Shown: positions 1 to 8,174 of the stretch, piece by piece
Layout: each line of letters begins with the position of its first letter
Position numbering within the stretch: the first letter of the stretch is position 1
Source: Peptococcaceae bacterium 1198_IL3148
GTDB taxonomy: Bacteria; Bacillota; Desulfotomaculia; Desulfotomaculales; Desulfohalotomaculaceae
Reading direction: 5' to 3'
NCBI GenBank assembly: GCA_036763105.1
Contig: JBAIYS010000009.1
Location: 62,001-126,000, forward strand
DNA length: 64,000 bases
Notes under the pieces: generated by a model
Database searches by the model: none
What the model saw: the letters and a program-made list of their open reading frames with translations, nothing else
Told to the model about the DNA's origin: nothing
Position numbers and translations under genes: made by a program

Positions 1-525
1 CTTTTTAACATCGGTGGGGGCTAAACCAGCATCCATTAATATTTGGTCTAACACAAACTCAATGACGCTATTTTGTGAAATGGCCACTTCTTTGCCCTTT
101 AGATCTGCCACTGACTTAATACCAGATTCCGGTGCAGCTAATATAGCAAAGCGTCCTTCCTCTGGGGTGGCTCCCAAAGCCACAGTGGCTACCTTTAAGT
201 CGGTACCACCCTTTTTTAACATCCCAGCCACTATCATATCGGTAATCATACCGTCAATCTGCCCCGCTTGTAGGGCAGCGGAAATTTCTTGGGGTGAGGG
301 AAAGGGTATAAGCTCCACCGTTAACCCTTGATCCTTAAACATACCCTCTGCTTCAGCAATATAAAAAGGTAAGCTATCCACAACTGGCAGTACACCAATC
401 TTTAACGGTTGCAGTTGCTGTTGATCAGTAACGTTGTCCTTAGCTGTATCACCACAACCAACCAGAGTTAGTGCTATGACCGCCGTTAAAAATAATACCA
501 ATAATAAGGGACTACGTCTTTGCAT
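1..525 (-). CDS. ABC transporter substrate-binding lipoprotein (SsuA/THI5-like), partial
   Basis: Reading from an ATG at 525 (a second ATG lies at 528), the frame is open to the left edge, so only the first 175 or so residues are present. It begins with a lipoprotein signal peptide (basic MQRRS, hydrophobic stretch, lipobox LVGCG). The mature part starts LKIGVLPVVDSLPFYIAEAEG and continues with an AALQAGQIDGMITD segment and a SVADLKGKEVAIS segment. This is the pattern of NMT1/SsuA/TauA-type periplasmic-binding proteins, which capture sulfonates, nitrate or pyrimidines for an ABC importer. The ligand cannot be decided, and the partner permease and ATPase would lie outside the window. A GGGTGG ribosome site lies at 533-538. 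Confidence 0.8.
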   Translation of the reverse strand, partial: MQRRSPLLLVLFLTAVIALTLVGCGDTAKDNVTDQQQLQPLKIGVLPVVDSLPFYIAEAEGMFKDQGLTVELIPFPSPQEISAALQAGQIDGMITDMIVAGMLKKGGTDLKVATVALGATPEEGRFAILAAPESGIKSVADLKGKEVAISQNSVIEFVLDQILMDAGLAPTDVKK

Positions 526-622
526 CATCAATCCACCCTTCCTAAAAAACTAAATCTATTATACAGTGATTTAAGCAAAAAGTGAACGTGAATTAAACAA
601 GGCGTTGCGGTGGCCGTTACCA

Positions 623-2008
623 TTAGCATTTGGCTGCCTTACTGACATACATATTGCTGTCTGCTTTATTAATAGCTTCCTCTAACTGACTGCAATCATT
701 GGCAGTGGCAAAACCTAAAGACATCGAGATCGGCAATTTGTTTTCCAATTGGTTACAATTTGCGATGGCATTTTCAATCCTTTGCACTATTTGGCTAGCC
801 AATAGATTGCTGGTGTTGGGCAACAGTACAATAAATTCATCTCCGCCATATCTGGCCAAAATATCGTCTTTACGCAGACTGGTTTTTAGTAGCTGTGCTA
901 CCTCCTTTAAAACAACATCCCCCTTCAGGTGTCCGTAGGAATCGTTTATATTTTTAAAGTGGTCTAAATCACACATAATGATGGTAATGGGAAAAACATC
1001 ATTGTTCCCTTTATAATTGGCAAGCAATTCTTCTAAATAAGTGCGGTTATATAATCGGGTCAAACTGTCATGGGTGGCTAAATATTTTAGTTCAGATTCC
1101 AGGCGCATGCGGTCGGTGATATCTATCAGCGTACCAACAATGGCAGATTCATCATTATACAGTGTTTTGGCCCCCATACATTCACAAACAACCATGTCCC
1201 CATCTTTTTTTCGGGCGCTGAAAACCAGTTGATTGTTATCAGCGGATCGGGCGTTAATGACGTTCTCTTGCCATTGGGAAATCCGTGCTTTATCATCAGC
1301 GCTGGCTAAGCTGTCAAATTTAAAGTTACCAAGTAATTCATCCGGTTGGTAACCAAAAATCTCGGCAAATTTGGGATTGGCATAGCGTAAAACCTTATTT
1401 TGAATTAAAAACACTCCCGCCAGCGCACTTTCCGTTAACAGCCGGTATCTCTCTTCGGATTGTACCAGTTCACTTTCTAACCGATTCTTTTCTTTACGTT
1501 CATATGCCAATAGCTTTTTATAATTAAGACAAGCAGACACCGCATTATGTATTTTAGTCTTCAATGTTCTGATAATATCTGCTATACCTTCTTCGGTCAC
1601 CTTTGTTCGACCATAAATTAGGTGAATTACTAACGAATTATTAATTAAAATCAGTAATACTTCCTTTTCTCTGCCGGTCTGGGGATAGCAGCAAGATGAA
1701 AAAGAATAGTCGTCTTGATTAATTACCATTACTCCTTTATTTATTAAATCCGGTAAAAACAACTTGATAGCGGCCGCTGTTTGTTCCTGATCTATATCCC
1801 GAACGCCATAGCCCGCACCGGCTCCGAAACTAACCATATCCTGTTGGGTGGTCCAAACTATCCCCCGCAAGGCAGAGGTTTTACGGGCTAAGGTGTCGAT
1901 GAATTCTTGCAGCATTTCTTCCAGGTGCAAACTCTGACCGATTGACAATGCTAACTCATAGGATAAAGAGAGTTTATTTGTCAGTTGCAAAATGTAATTG
2001 TCAATCAT
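623..2008 (-). CDS. PAS-GGDEF diguanylate cyclase
   Basis: 461 residues. The first 160 or so residues resemble no family I can name securely (possibly GAF-like). A charged helical linker (about 165-187) follows, then a PAS domain (about 190-305) and a GGDEF domain (about 310-458). The active-site motif YGGDEFIVLLP is intact, and DLDHFKNINDSYGHLKGD carries the metal-binding Asp, so it should make cyclic di-GMP. No EAL domain is present. It lies 2 bp after the FIST gene in the same direction, so the two are almost certainly one operon and the FIST protein is a likely sensory partner. No membrane segment is obvious, so it is probably cytosolic. Confidence 0.9.
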   Translation of the reverse strand: MIDNYILQLTNKLSLSYELALSIGQSLHLEEMLQEFIDTLARKTSALRGIVWTTQQDMVSFGAGAGYGVRDIDQEQTAAAIKLFLPDLINKGVMVINQDDYSFSSCCYPQTGREKEVLLILINNSLVIHLIYGRTKVTEEGIADIIRTLKTKIHNAVSACLNYKKLLAYERKEKNRLESELVQSEERYRLLTESALAGVFLIQNKVLRYANPKFAEIFGYQPDELLGNFKFDSLASADDKARISQWQENVINARSADNNQLVFSARKKDGDMVVCECMGAKTLYNDESAIVGTLIDITDRMRLESELKYLATHDSLTRLYNRTYLEELLANYKGNNDVFPITIIMCDLDHFKNINDSYGHLKGDVVLKEVAQLLKTSLRKDDILARYGGDEFIVLLPNTSNLLASQIVQRIENAIANCNQLENKLPISMSLGFATANDCSQLEEAINKADSNMYVSKAAKC

Positions 2009-2010
2009 CT

Positions 2011-3129
2011 TTAGCCAACTCCAATTACCGTGGTTTTATTGTAAAACTCCAGGTATCGGTCCCCAATAGCAGCAATTTCCCCTAGACTAAAGAAACCAAT
2101 AACCGGCAAATCACCCTGGTTAGCATCATTAATCATCGCCAGTTCATCCAAAATCTTATCTTCTAGAAATAGTGCTCTGGAAATGCAGTCTATAACTATC
2201 ATTCCTTTGATGGCTTTGCTGCCGTAATCTGTATAATAGTCAACGTAGGCATCTGTTGCCGCTCGGCCAGCGGAGACAATCAATTGCTGAGCCTCCCCTT
2301 GTAAAATTGTCAGCACAGAATTCTGGGGTATTTCGCCAACTAACCTTAATGCTTGTTGGCCGTGAAGGCTGATGATGTCCCTAACCACCAAGGAGTTATC
2401 AGTTTTTACCATACCCAAGGGATACTTCTTAGCAATGCTAAGGAAATTCTCCGGTGTAATATTTTCTTTTGTTTTTTTCTTTAGCACTTGTTGATAGGTA
2501 ATCAGTGCCGGTTGCCAATTAATTTCATTGATATAGCATGCATCACTGGCATTAACCACTAAAGGCCCATGCAAAACATTCCAACCGTGCTGCACTCCAA
2601 TACCCACCGGTGAGCTGATGCCAATCAAAATACCGCCACCGGACCAGCAGTCATTTGGGGTAAATAGTACCGGCCCACCCTTAAAGCTAGCTGCTCCACC
2701 GCCAATAAATTTTATATTTTGGGTACTGCAAGCAAACAACTTTTCTAAAAAACCACCCACCCCCGGCGCCAAACCATCCACTAAAACCAAGCAGGTCTGG
2801 GGGGTGTGTTGATCGGCAGTATTAAATATGCATCCGTCAAAGGAACTTAAATTTTCTACCGTTTTAATCTCCATTGGTTGGTTAAAGCTAATCCCCAACA
2901 CCCCGCTTTTCACCATGGCATTTTGATAAATTAACCCCGGAAATATCGCACCGCAAATGGGAATGGCATGCTTTTTTAGTATCGGTTGTATATGATGATA
3001 GTTAAAGAAGGACGTTTCTTCGCCAACTAATAAAATAATTCCCCGTGTATCATCGGTAATAAGGCTATCTAAAAACTCATCCCAACCACAAAAGTTATTC
3101 CCATCATAAAAGCTGCAGTTATCAAACAT
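2011..3129 (-). CDS. FIST domain sensory protein
   Basis: 372 residues with the layout of FIST_N plus FIST_C proteins. The glycine-rich IKFIGGGAASF segment and the GGGILIGISSPVGIGVQHGW segment are typical of the N-terminal half. The C-terminal half ends with VIGFFSLGEIAAIGDRYLEFYNKTTVIGVG, close to the GFFSYGEIGP..G...FHN.T motif of the family. FIST proteins are thought to bind small ligands and feed signalling proteins. Here it is the first gene of a two-gene operon with a PAS-GGDEF protein, which suggests ligand control of cyclic di-GMP synthesis. The ligand is unknown. It has no transmembrane segments. Confidence 0.85.
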   Translation of the reverse strand: MFDNCSFYDGNNFCGWDEFLDSLITDDTRGIILLVGEETSFFNYHHIQPILKKHAIPICGAIFPGLIYQNAMVKSGVLGISFNQPMEIKTVENLSSFDGCIFNTADQHTPQTCLVLVDGLAPGVGGFLEKLFACSTQNIKFIGGGAASFKGGPVLFTPNDCWSGGGILIGISSPVGIGVQHGWNVLHGPLVVNASDACYINEINWQPALITYQQVLKKKTKENITPENFLSIAKKYPLGMVKTDNSLVVRDIISLHGQQALRLVGEIPQNSVLTILQGEAQQLIVSAGRAATDAYVDYYTDYGSKAIKGMIVIDCISRALFLEDKILDELAMINDANQGDLPVIGFFSLGEIAAIGDRYLEFYNKTTVIGVG

Positions 3130-3246
3130 ATAAATTCACCTAATCCATCAGCTGAAATATTTGCAAAAACCTATATTTTACATTATACAAGATTTTTATA
3201 CTTTATCCTGCAAATAATGTTACTAAATTAAACATTGATTAAGTAC

Positions 3247-3343
3247 TTATCCACAATTATGTTAACATTATTAACAACTTTTCACCGCCGTAAAGTGCGC
3301 AGTTACAGGGTTTCTGTTTTATTTATGCACAGGTTGTTGATAA
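3247..3343. promoter_or_regulatory. Cluster of DnaA-box-like sites
   Basis: The gap between the amidohydrolase and FIST genes holds TTATCCACA at 3247-3255 and TTATGCACA at 3323-3331, both exact matches to the DnaA box TTATNCACA. A variant, TTATCAACA, lies on the other strand at 3335-3343. No dnaA, dnaN or AT-rich unwinding repeat array is nearby, so this is not presented as an origin. It could be a DnaA-titrating or DnaA-regulated promoter region for the FIST/GGDEF operon. DnaA binding is inferred from motifs only. Confidence 0.4.
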
Positions 3344-3352
3344 CATGACAAA

Positions 3353-3376
3353 GGCACCCTGTGCAAAAAGGGTGCC
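3353..3376 (-). terminator. Probable terminator of the isethionate operon
   Basis: GGCACCCT and AGGGTGCC form an 8-bp stem around an 8-base loop, 30 bp past the stop of the last gene of the operon. On the minus strand a short TTTG tract follows. The weak T-tract makes it a modest candidate. Confidence 0.45.
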
Positions 3377-3405
3377 GCTGTGTAAAAATATTTTGTTTTT
3401 TGCAG

Positions 3406-4242
3406 TTACTTGGTTAGGCCCAATACCCGAGCGGCGTTGTTATACATCACATTTTGCCGTACATCGTCGGTAAAAGGCAGTTCGGCATAGGTTTTGAGGG
3501 CCTCTTTAAAATCCACAAAGGGATGGGCACTGGCATATAACAACTTGTCAGGAATAACTGTATTGGCCGCTTGTACATAGGCCTCGGCTTGGGGAAACCG
3601 TTCATATTCCGAGATATCTAAGTACACATGCTGATTCCTTTGGGCCACAAAAATAGCCTCATTTACCCAAGGGTAACCGCCGTGACTAATAACAATTTTT
3701 AGCTCCGGAAAGTCCCGGGCCACGAAGTCAATATACCTGGGTGCCACATGGTCAATCACCGCATTGGGCACCAAGGTTGCTGGACCGGTGGTAATGACAA
3801 TGGGAATATTTAGTTCACAGCATTTAGCATAAATGGGATAGTACTTGGCATCATTGGCATAAATTTGTGCCAAATAGGGGTCAATGGCGGCCCCTTTGAT
3901 GCCATGATCAGCCACCGCCCGCTTTAGTTCCTCAATGGCAGCCATTCCTTTGTGGGGGTCTAAGCCCACAAAACCCACAAATTTATCTGGATATTTGCTG
4001 GAGAATTCAATGACACTGGCGTTGTTTGATGGCGAGCGGTAGGTGGTTTCGCTATCTCTACCGGTTATCACCGCCAGCTCAACACCATGTTTATTCATAT
4101 CGGCCACAATTTCATCCAGCCTTTGAGCCTTCATTTTAGAAAAATCTATGGCTGCACAAAGGCCTTTAAACATGTTGCTGGTTGCTATTCCGTGCATAGT
4201 TTCATCGGTGTTCGGTCTAAATCTAAAGTCAATGATTTTCAT
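3406..4242 (-). CDS. Amidohydrolase-2 family TIM-barrel protein, atypical metal site
   Basis: 278 residues matching the length and layout of the amidohydrolase-related (PF04909) TIM barrels, which hydrolyse or decarboxylate small acids. The N-terminal HxH motif is replaced by IDFRFRP, and the usual GSDxPF near the C-terminus reads ASAHPF. The middle ISHGGYPW histidine is kept. Two of the normal metal-ligand positions are therefore changed, so activity may differ from the standard family or be lost. It is the last gene of the TRAP-islA-islB-dsrE-like operon, 24 bp after the DsrE-like gene. A role on isethionate, acetaldehyde or a related metabolite is only inferred from position. Confidence 0.75.
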   Translation of the reverse strand: MKIIDFRFRPNTDETMHGIATSNMFKGLCAAIDFSKMKAQRLDEIVADMNKHGVELAVITGRDSETTYRSPSNNASVIEFSSKYPDKFVGFVGLDPHKGMAAIEELKRAVADHGIKGAAIDPYLAQIYANDAKYYPIYAKCCELNIPIVITTGPATLVPNAVIDHVAPRYIDFVARDFPELKIVISHGGYPWVNEAIFVAQRNQHVYLDISEYERFPQAEAYVQAANTVIPDKLLYASAHPFVDFKEALKTYAELPFTDDVRQNVMYNNAARVLGLTK

Positions 4243-4266
4243 TTTGATGCCCCCTATTTTTGATTA

Positions 4267-4614
4267 CTAAGGCTTAATATAAACGAAACCCTCAGTTTGT
4301 CTAATCACAATTTCAGTAATGCCAGCAGGTATTGGCTGTACAAAGGACGGCAGGTCTGCCTCTGCTAATTTATTCGCTTTCAGGGCGTTTCTGCAGGCAG
4401 TAAACTTTACCCCGGCGGCTGACAAGCTCGCCATTCTGTCCAGCAACTCCTTTTTATCGGCATTAAAATAGGTTACCACTGCCGCAGCATTGGCCACCAC
4501 TTCTATCTCTATTGTTTCTTTATCCACATCGTTGAGGTAATTTTCAATATTGGTTACCGCTTTGGGCCAAACCTCTTGGTCCGATACATGGAATAACACT
4601 TTAATGGTTTGCAA
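4267..4614 (-). CDS. DsrE-like small sulfur-relay family protein
   Basis: 115 residues with the DsrE/YchN-type alpha/beta fold pattern: a VLFHVSD first strand, then a central FTACRNAL motif whose Cys matches the conserved cysteine of DsrE-like proteins, and a C-terminal EIVIRQTEGFVYIKP strand. Members carry or bind sulfur, or form inert hexamers. It lies between the glycyl radical activase (20 bp upstream) and the amidohydrolase. A part in handling sulfite or other sulfur released by the sulfonate lyase is attractive but unproven. Confidence 0.75.
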   Translation of the reverse strand: MQTIKVLFHVSDQEVWPKAVTNIENYLNDVDKETIEIEVVANAAAVVTYFNADKKELLDRMASLSAAGVKFTACRNALKANKLAEADLPSFVQPIPAGITEIVIRQTEGFVYIKP

Positions 4615-4634
4615 TGGTGTCCCTCCTAGTTGGT

Positions 4635-5573
4635 TTACTTAAAATATCGCTTAACTAATTCATTAAAGGTGGCCATCTGTTGATCTGTCACTGACTTTGT
4701 TTCCATTAGATATTCCCGACCGATATAACCATACTTAGCTTCCCCTAAGCGATGGTACTTTAATAATTCGTACTTAACATTGGGGATTCCTTTAATAAAG
4801 TTAATGATGGCCAGTATATCTTCCTCGCTGTCATTAAACCCAGGGATCACTGGGGTCCGCACCGTAACGGCAATATTGGGGAAACAATTGGTCAGTTTTT
4901 TAAAGTTGGCCAATACCTTCTCATTGCTCACACCGGTAAACTCTTGATGTTTAACGGGATCGATACACTTGATATCCATGTAGATATTATCCAGGTAATT
5001 GCAAACCTTCTCCATGCTTTCCCAGTCGGCATGACCGCAGGTTTCAATGTTAGTGTTAATCCTTCTCCGCTTAGCTTCTTTTAGGAGGGCCGCTGCAAAG
5101 TCTGCTTGCATCAGAGGTTCGCCACCACTTAAAGTAATGCCACCACCTGACCGGGAATAAAAAATATTATCCTTTTCTACAATATCCATCACTTCGTTAA
5201 CACTACGTAAAACACCAAATACATCCAGTGCTTTGGCCGGGCAAACATCGGCACATTTTAAACAGTTGTTACATAAATTTCTATCTACTTTAATTCTATT
5301 AATATCATCTGCACTGGCTTCTATAGTAATGGCGCCGTTGGCACAAACCTCTACACACCACATACATTCATTGATGCCAATACATTTGTTGCTGTTATAA
5401 GCCAACTCGGGCTGACGACTTTGGGATTCCGGGTTGCTGCACCATTTGCATCTCAAAGGACAGCCCTTTAAGAATACAATCGTTCTGATGCCTGGGCCGT
5501 CGTGAACCGAATAGTTTTGGATATTAAATACATACCCTTGTTTCTTCTTGTCAAAAATTTTCACTTCCCCCAT
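4635..5573 (-). CDS. islB: Glycyl radical enzyme activase (isethionate lyase activase)
   Basis: 312 residues. The radical SAM motif is GCPLRCKWC at about residues 38-46 (CxxxCxxC). It is followed by a ferredoxin-like insert with two four-cysteine sets (CIGINECMWCVEVC and CNNCLKCADVCP), the pattern of activases for non-PFL glycyl radical enzymes. The GGGITLSGGEPLMQ segment is the SAM-binding GGE region. It lies directly downstream of the glycyl radical enzyme gene, as is usual for such pairs, and would install the radical on Gly802 of that enzyme. The symbol follows from the identification of the partner. General activase function is much more certain than the substrate assignment. Confidence 0.85.
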   Translation of the reverse strand: MGEVKIFDKKKQGYVFNIQNYSVHDGPGIRTIVFLKGCPLRCKWCSNPESQSRQPELAYNSNKCIGINECMWCVEVCANGAITIEASADDINRIKVDRNLCNNCLKCADVCPAKALDVFGVLRSVNEVMDIVEKDNIFYSRSGGGITLSGGEPLMQADFAAALLKEAKRRRINTNIETCGHADWESMEKVCNYLDNIYMDIKCIDPVKHQEFTGVSNEKVLANFKKLTNCFPNIAVTVRTPVIPGFNDSEEDILAIINFIKGIPNVKYELLKYHRLGEAKYGYIGREYLMETKSVTDQQMATFNELVKRYFK

Positions 5574-5643
5574 ATCAATTGCCTCCTAAAAGATAAGTGA
5601 CTGTAGGTTCTGCGGTGAAGCAGAACCCACAGGCGGTTTGCCA

Positions 5644-8127
5644 TTAGATAGCGCTATGCTCAGTTCTCGCAATAATATCATTTTGCAGATCTGGTGATAG
5701 ATCGGTGAAATAAGCACTGTAACCGGCAACCCGGACAATTAAGTTGCGGTACTTATCTGGATCTTTTTGGGCCGCCAGCAAGGTCTCTTTGTTAATTACG
5801 TTGAACTGCAAGTGCCATAGTTTCAGGTCAATCCACGTTTTCATAAAGGAAACTAATTTTTCGGTACCTTCTTCCCCAGCCACACAGGAAGGGCTTAACT
5901 TAATATTTAATAATCTAGCCGCCCGGTTTCTGTAATCATAGTTTTTAGAGTTGAAGTTAGATAACAGTACCGCAGTGGGGCCATTTAAGTCAGCGCCTTG
6001 GGATGCTGAGGAACCATCAGAAAGTGGTGTCCAAGCCTTTCTACCATTGGGGGTGGCGCTCACAACTTTACCAAAGGGTACGTTGGAGGTAAAGGGCACC
6101 AATCTAAAGTCAAGGTGTACCCCCAATTCCTGTGAATACTTCTTAGTAAATTTAACAGATTCACGGTCAATGGCCTTGGCAATGGTATCTGTGTAAGGGT
6201 CATTGTTGCCGTATTTAGGGGCGTTAATCAGCATTTGCCTAATGGCCTCTTTGCCTTCAAAGTTACAACTGATGGCATCAATTAGTTCAGCCATGGTGAG
6301 CTTTTTATCTTCAAACACTAATTTTTTAATGGCTGCCAGTGAATCCACCACGGTGGCGTAACCAATACACTCAAAGTAACCTAAGTCAATACCGCCATCA
6401 ATATGTGGGGTATGCAGATCCACCATGTTTTCCATGCATAAATCATGCAGTGATGAACTCATCGGTACCGCAAAGTGTTTGGCCCGTAAATTGTTGATGA
6501 TGTATTGTTGAATAAAGGCATGCTTCAAGAAGTTGGTCTGTTGGGCCAAGTAAGCATTCCAAAATTCTTCCCAAGTGGTAAATTCTCTGGGGTCACCGGT
6601 TTGCAGTCCAATTACTTCATCGCCATATATTTTCATGGTACCATTGTACAGCGCCATTTCCACTGCGGCGGCATAGTTAATGTAAGCACCACCACTGGTG
6701 AAGGTATCGCGGTTAGGCATTCTGCATTCAGCACAACCGGAAACCGCGTAGTCATTGGCCTCTTCAAAGCTGGCTCCCTTGGCCAATAACAATGGTATTA
6801 CCTCTTCATCATTGATTAGTTTGGGAAAGCCGGAACCTTCCTTAATGGTTTCTGCCACTTCGTACAGATATCTTTCCGGTGCCCGGGCATGCATTCTGGC
6901 GGCCAAATCAGGATAGTTCAGCGGGAATTCTTGTTTAGATTTTAGGAACAGATAAGTCAATTCGTTAGTTGCATCCCTTCCATCGGGGGTTTGGCCACCG
7001 ATGGTCACTGCCTCCCAGTGGGCGTAACCCTCATTAATGGCACCACCGGCAGGAGATACATACAGGTCAATGAATTGCGCCATGGCTACCCACATGCATT
7101 CCAGCAGTTCTGTGGCCTTTTCTTCGGTAATGCGGCCTTCTTCCAGGTCCTTTTTAAAGTAAGGGTAGAGATATTGGTCCATTCTACCGTTGGAAACCAC
7201 AGTACCGGTTTTTTGTTCAATTCTGGAGAACATTTGGGTAAACCATTGGGACTGCATGGCTTCGTGGAAATTGCGGGCTGGGTTTTCTGGCACCCAAGTG
7301 CAAATTTCCGCAATCTGCTCCAGTTCGGCCTTTCTTTGGCCATCAGTTTCTTTGGCAGCCAACTCCCGGGCCAGTTGGGCGTGTCTATTGGCCCAAAGAA
7401 CAATGGCATCACAAACGGTGATGATGGCTTCTAAGAAAGTACGTTTCTCTACGTTATCGACAGGGCTTAGAGGGTCTAAAACAGCTAATTTAGCCATGGC
7501 TTCTTCTTTGATGCCTTTAAAACCTCTCTTTAACACCTTTTCATAATCATGTACCCACTGAATAGAGGACCGGAAAGAAGCAGTTTCGTTAACAATATAT
7601 CTCGATTTTAACGGGTCGGCTGGGTCATAGGTCAGTTTTAAGGTTTCCTCTGGCAACGATTGGGCTAAATCTTCGTGGAATGTTTTGCCCTTCCAATAAG
7701 GAGCAATTTCTTTCACCACCACATCGGCGTCAGCTTGGCTGATGTTAAAGGGTGACTCCACCCGTTGGGGTAGCATTTCTAAGGCTACATCCAGAAAATC
7801 GCCATCCAGTTCGGGATAAAGAATGCCGTACCTACCTGGGCAGCCAGATCTACCAACCAACAATTGATGGTCGTCAATATATACAGTGATATTGGCTGCG
7901 ATGTGCTTTAATGCCTTGGCCCATCTGAGGATTAATGGTTGGCCTTCGGTTTGCTTAAAGGATTCAGTAAAGTATTTGGCCCGTTCAATATCAATTACCG
8001 GGCGCAGATTTTGAAAGCTGTGTAGAATGTTATAAACCCTTTCTCTACCGGCAAAATCTTGTTTACCCTGGAGTTCTTCTTGAATTCTTTGTTCTTGAGG
8101 TGATAATACTCTGCAACATTCAGTCAT
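5644..8127 (-). CDS. islA: Glycyl radical enzyme, probable isethionate sulfite-lyase
   Basis: 827 residues, with a PFL-like domain and a C-terminal glycyl radical motif RVAGYSAYF (Gly802). The thiyl-radical site is SGCAEC (Cys465, Glu467). As I recall, the Bilophila/Desulfovibrio IslA pocket uses Arg189, Gln193, Trp374, Cys468, Glu470, Arg678, Phe682 and Gly805. Every one has the same residue here at exactly minus three: Arg186, Gln190, Trp371, Cys465, Glu467, Arg675, Phe679, Gly802. The two arginines bind the sulfonate. The enzyme would cleave isethionate to sulfite and acetaldehyde. A TRAP transporter upstream and an activase downstream support this. Other glycyl radical enzymes (choline lyase, diol dehydratase, hydroxyproline dehydratase) lack this arginine pair. 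The ribosome site AAGGAGGAG precedes the ATG. Confidence 0.82.
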   Translation of the reverse strand: MTECCRVLSPQEQRIQEELQGKQDFAGRERVYNILHSFQNLRPVIDIERAKYFTESFKQTEGQPLILRWAKALKHIAANITVYIDDHQLLVGRSGCPGRYGILYPELDGDFLDVALEMLPQRVESPFNISQADADVVVKEIAPYWKGKTFHEDLAQSLPEETLKLTYDPADPLKSRYIVNETASFRSSIQWVHDYEKVLKRGFKGIKEEAMAKLAVLDPLSPVDNVEKRTFLEAIITVCDAIVLWANRHAQLARELAAKETDGQRKAELEQIAEICTWVPENPARNFHEAMQSQWFTQMFSRIEQKTGTVVSNGRMDQYLYPYFKKDLEEGRITEEKATELLECMWVAMAQFIDLYVSPAGGAINEGYAHWEAVTIGGQTPDGRDATNELTYLFLKSKQEFPLNYPDLAARMHARAPERYLYEVAETIKEGSGFPKLINDEEVIPLLLAKGASFEEANDYAVSGCAECRMPNRDTFTSGGAYINYAAAVEMALYNGTMKIYGDEVIGLQTGDPREFTTWEEFWNAYLAQQTNFLKHAFIQQYIINNLRAKHFAVPMSSSLHDLCMENMVDLHTPHIDGGIDLGYFECIGYATVVDSLAAIKKLVFEDKKLTMAELIDAISCNFEGKEAIRQMLINAPKYGNNDPYTDTIAKAIDRESVKFTKKYSQELGVHLDFRLVPFTSNVPFGKVVSATPNGRKAWTPLSDGSSASQGADLNGPTAVLLSNFNSKNYDYRNRAARLLNIKLSPSCVAGEEGTEKLVSFMKTWIDLKLWHLQFNVINKETLLAAQKDPDKYRNLIVRVAGYSAYFTDLSPDLQNDIIARTEHSAI

Positions 8128-8174
8128 GTTATTCTCCTCCTTGATTTATATTGTTGTTAGTTTTTAATAATCAA

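Noticed and set aside
3247-3343. Replication origin
   Set aside because: Too few DnaA boxes and no dnaA, dnaN, rpmH or gidA genes or unwinding region nearby.
6991-7546. Plus-strand open frames inside islA
   Set aside because: They are antisense to a strongly conserved enzyme gene, lack ribosome sites and resemble no family.
5644-8127. Pyruvate formate-lyase or choline trimethylamine-lyase
   Set aside because: PFL has adjacent double cysteines at the active site and a short activase; the cut enzymes come with microcompartment genes. Here the single Cys-x-Glu site, the ferredoxin-type activase and the two pocket arginines fit a sulfonate lyase.
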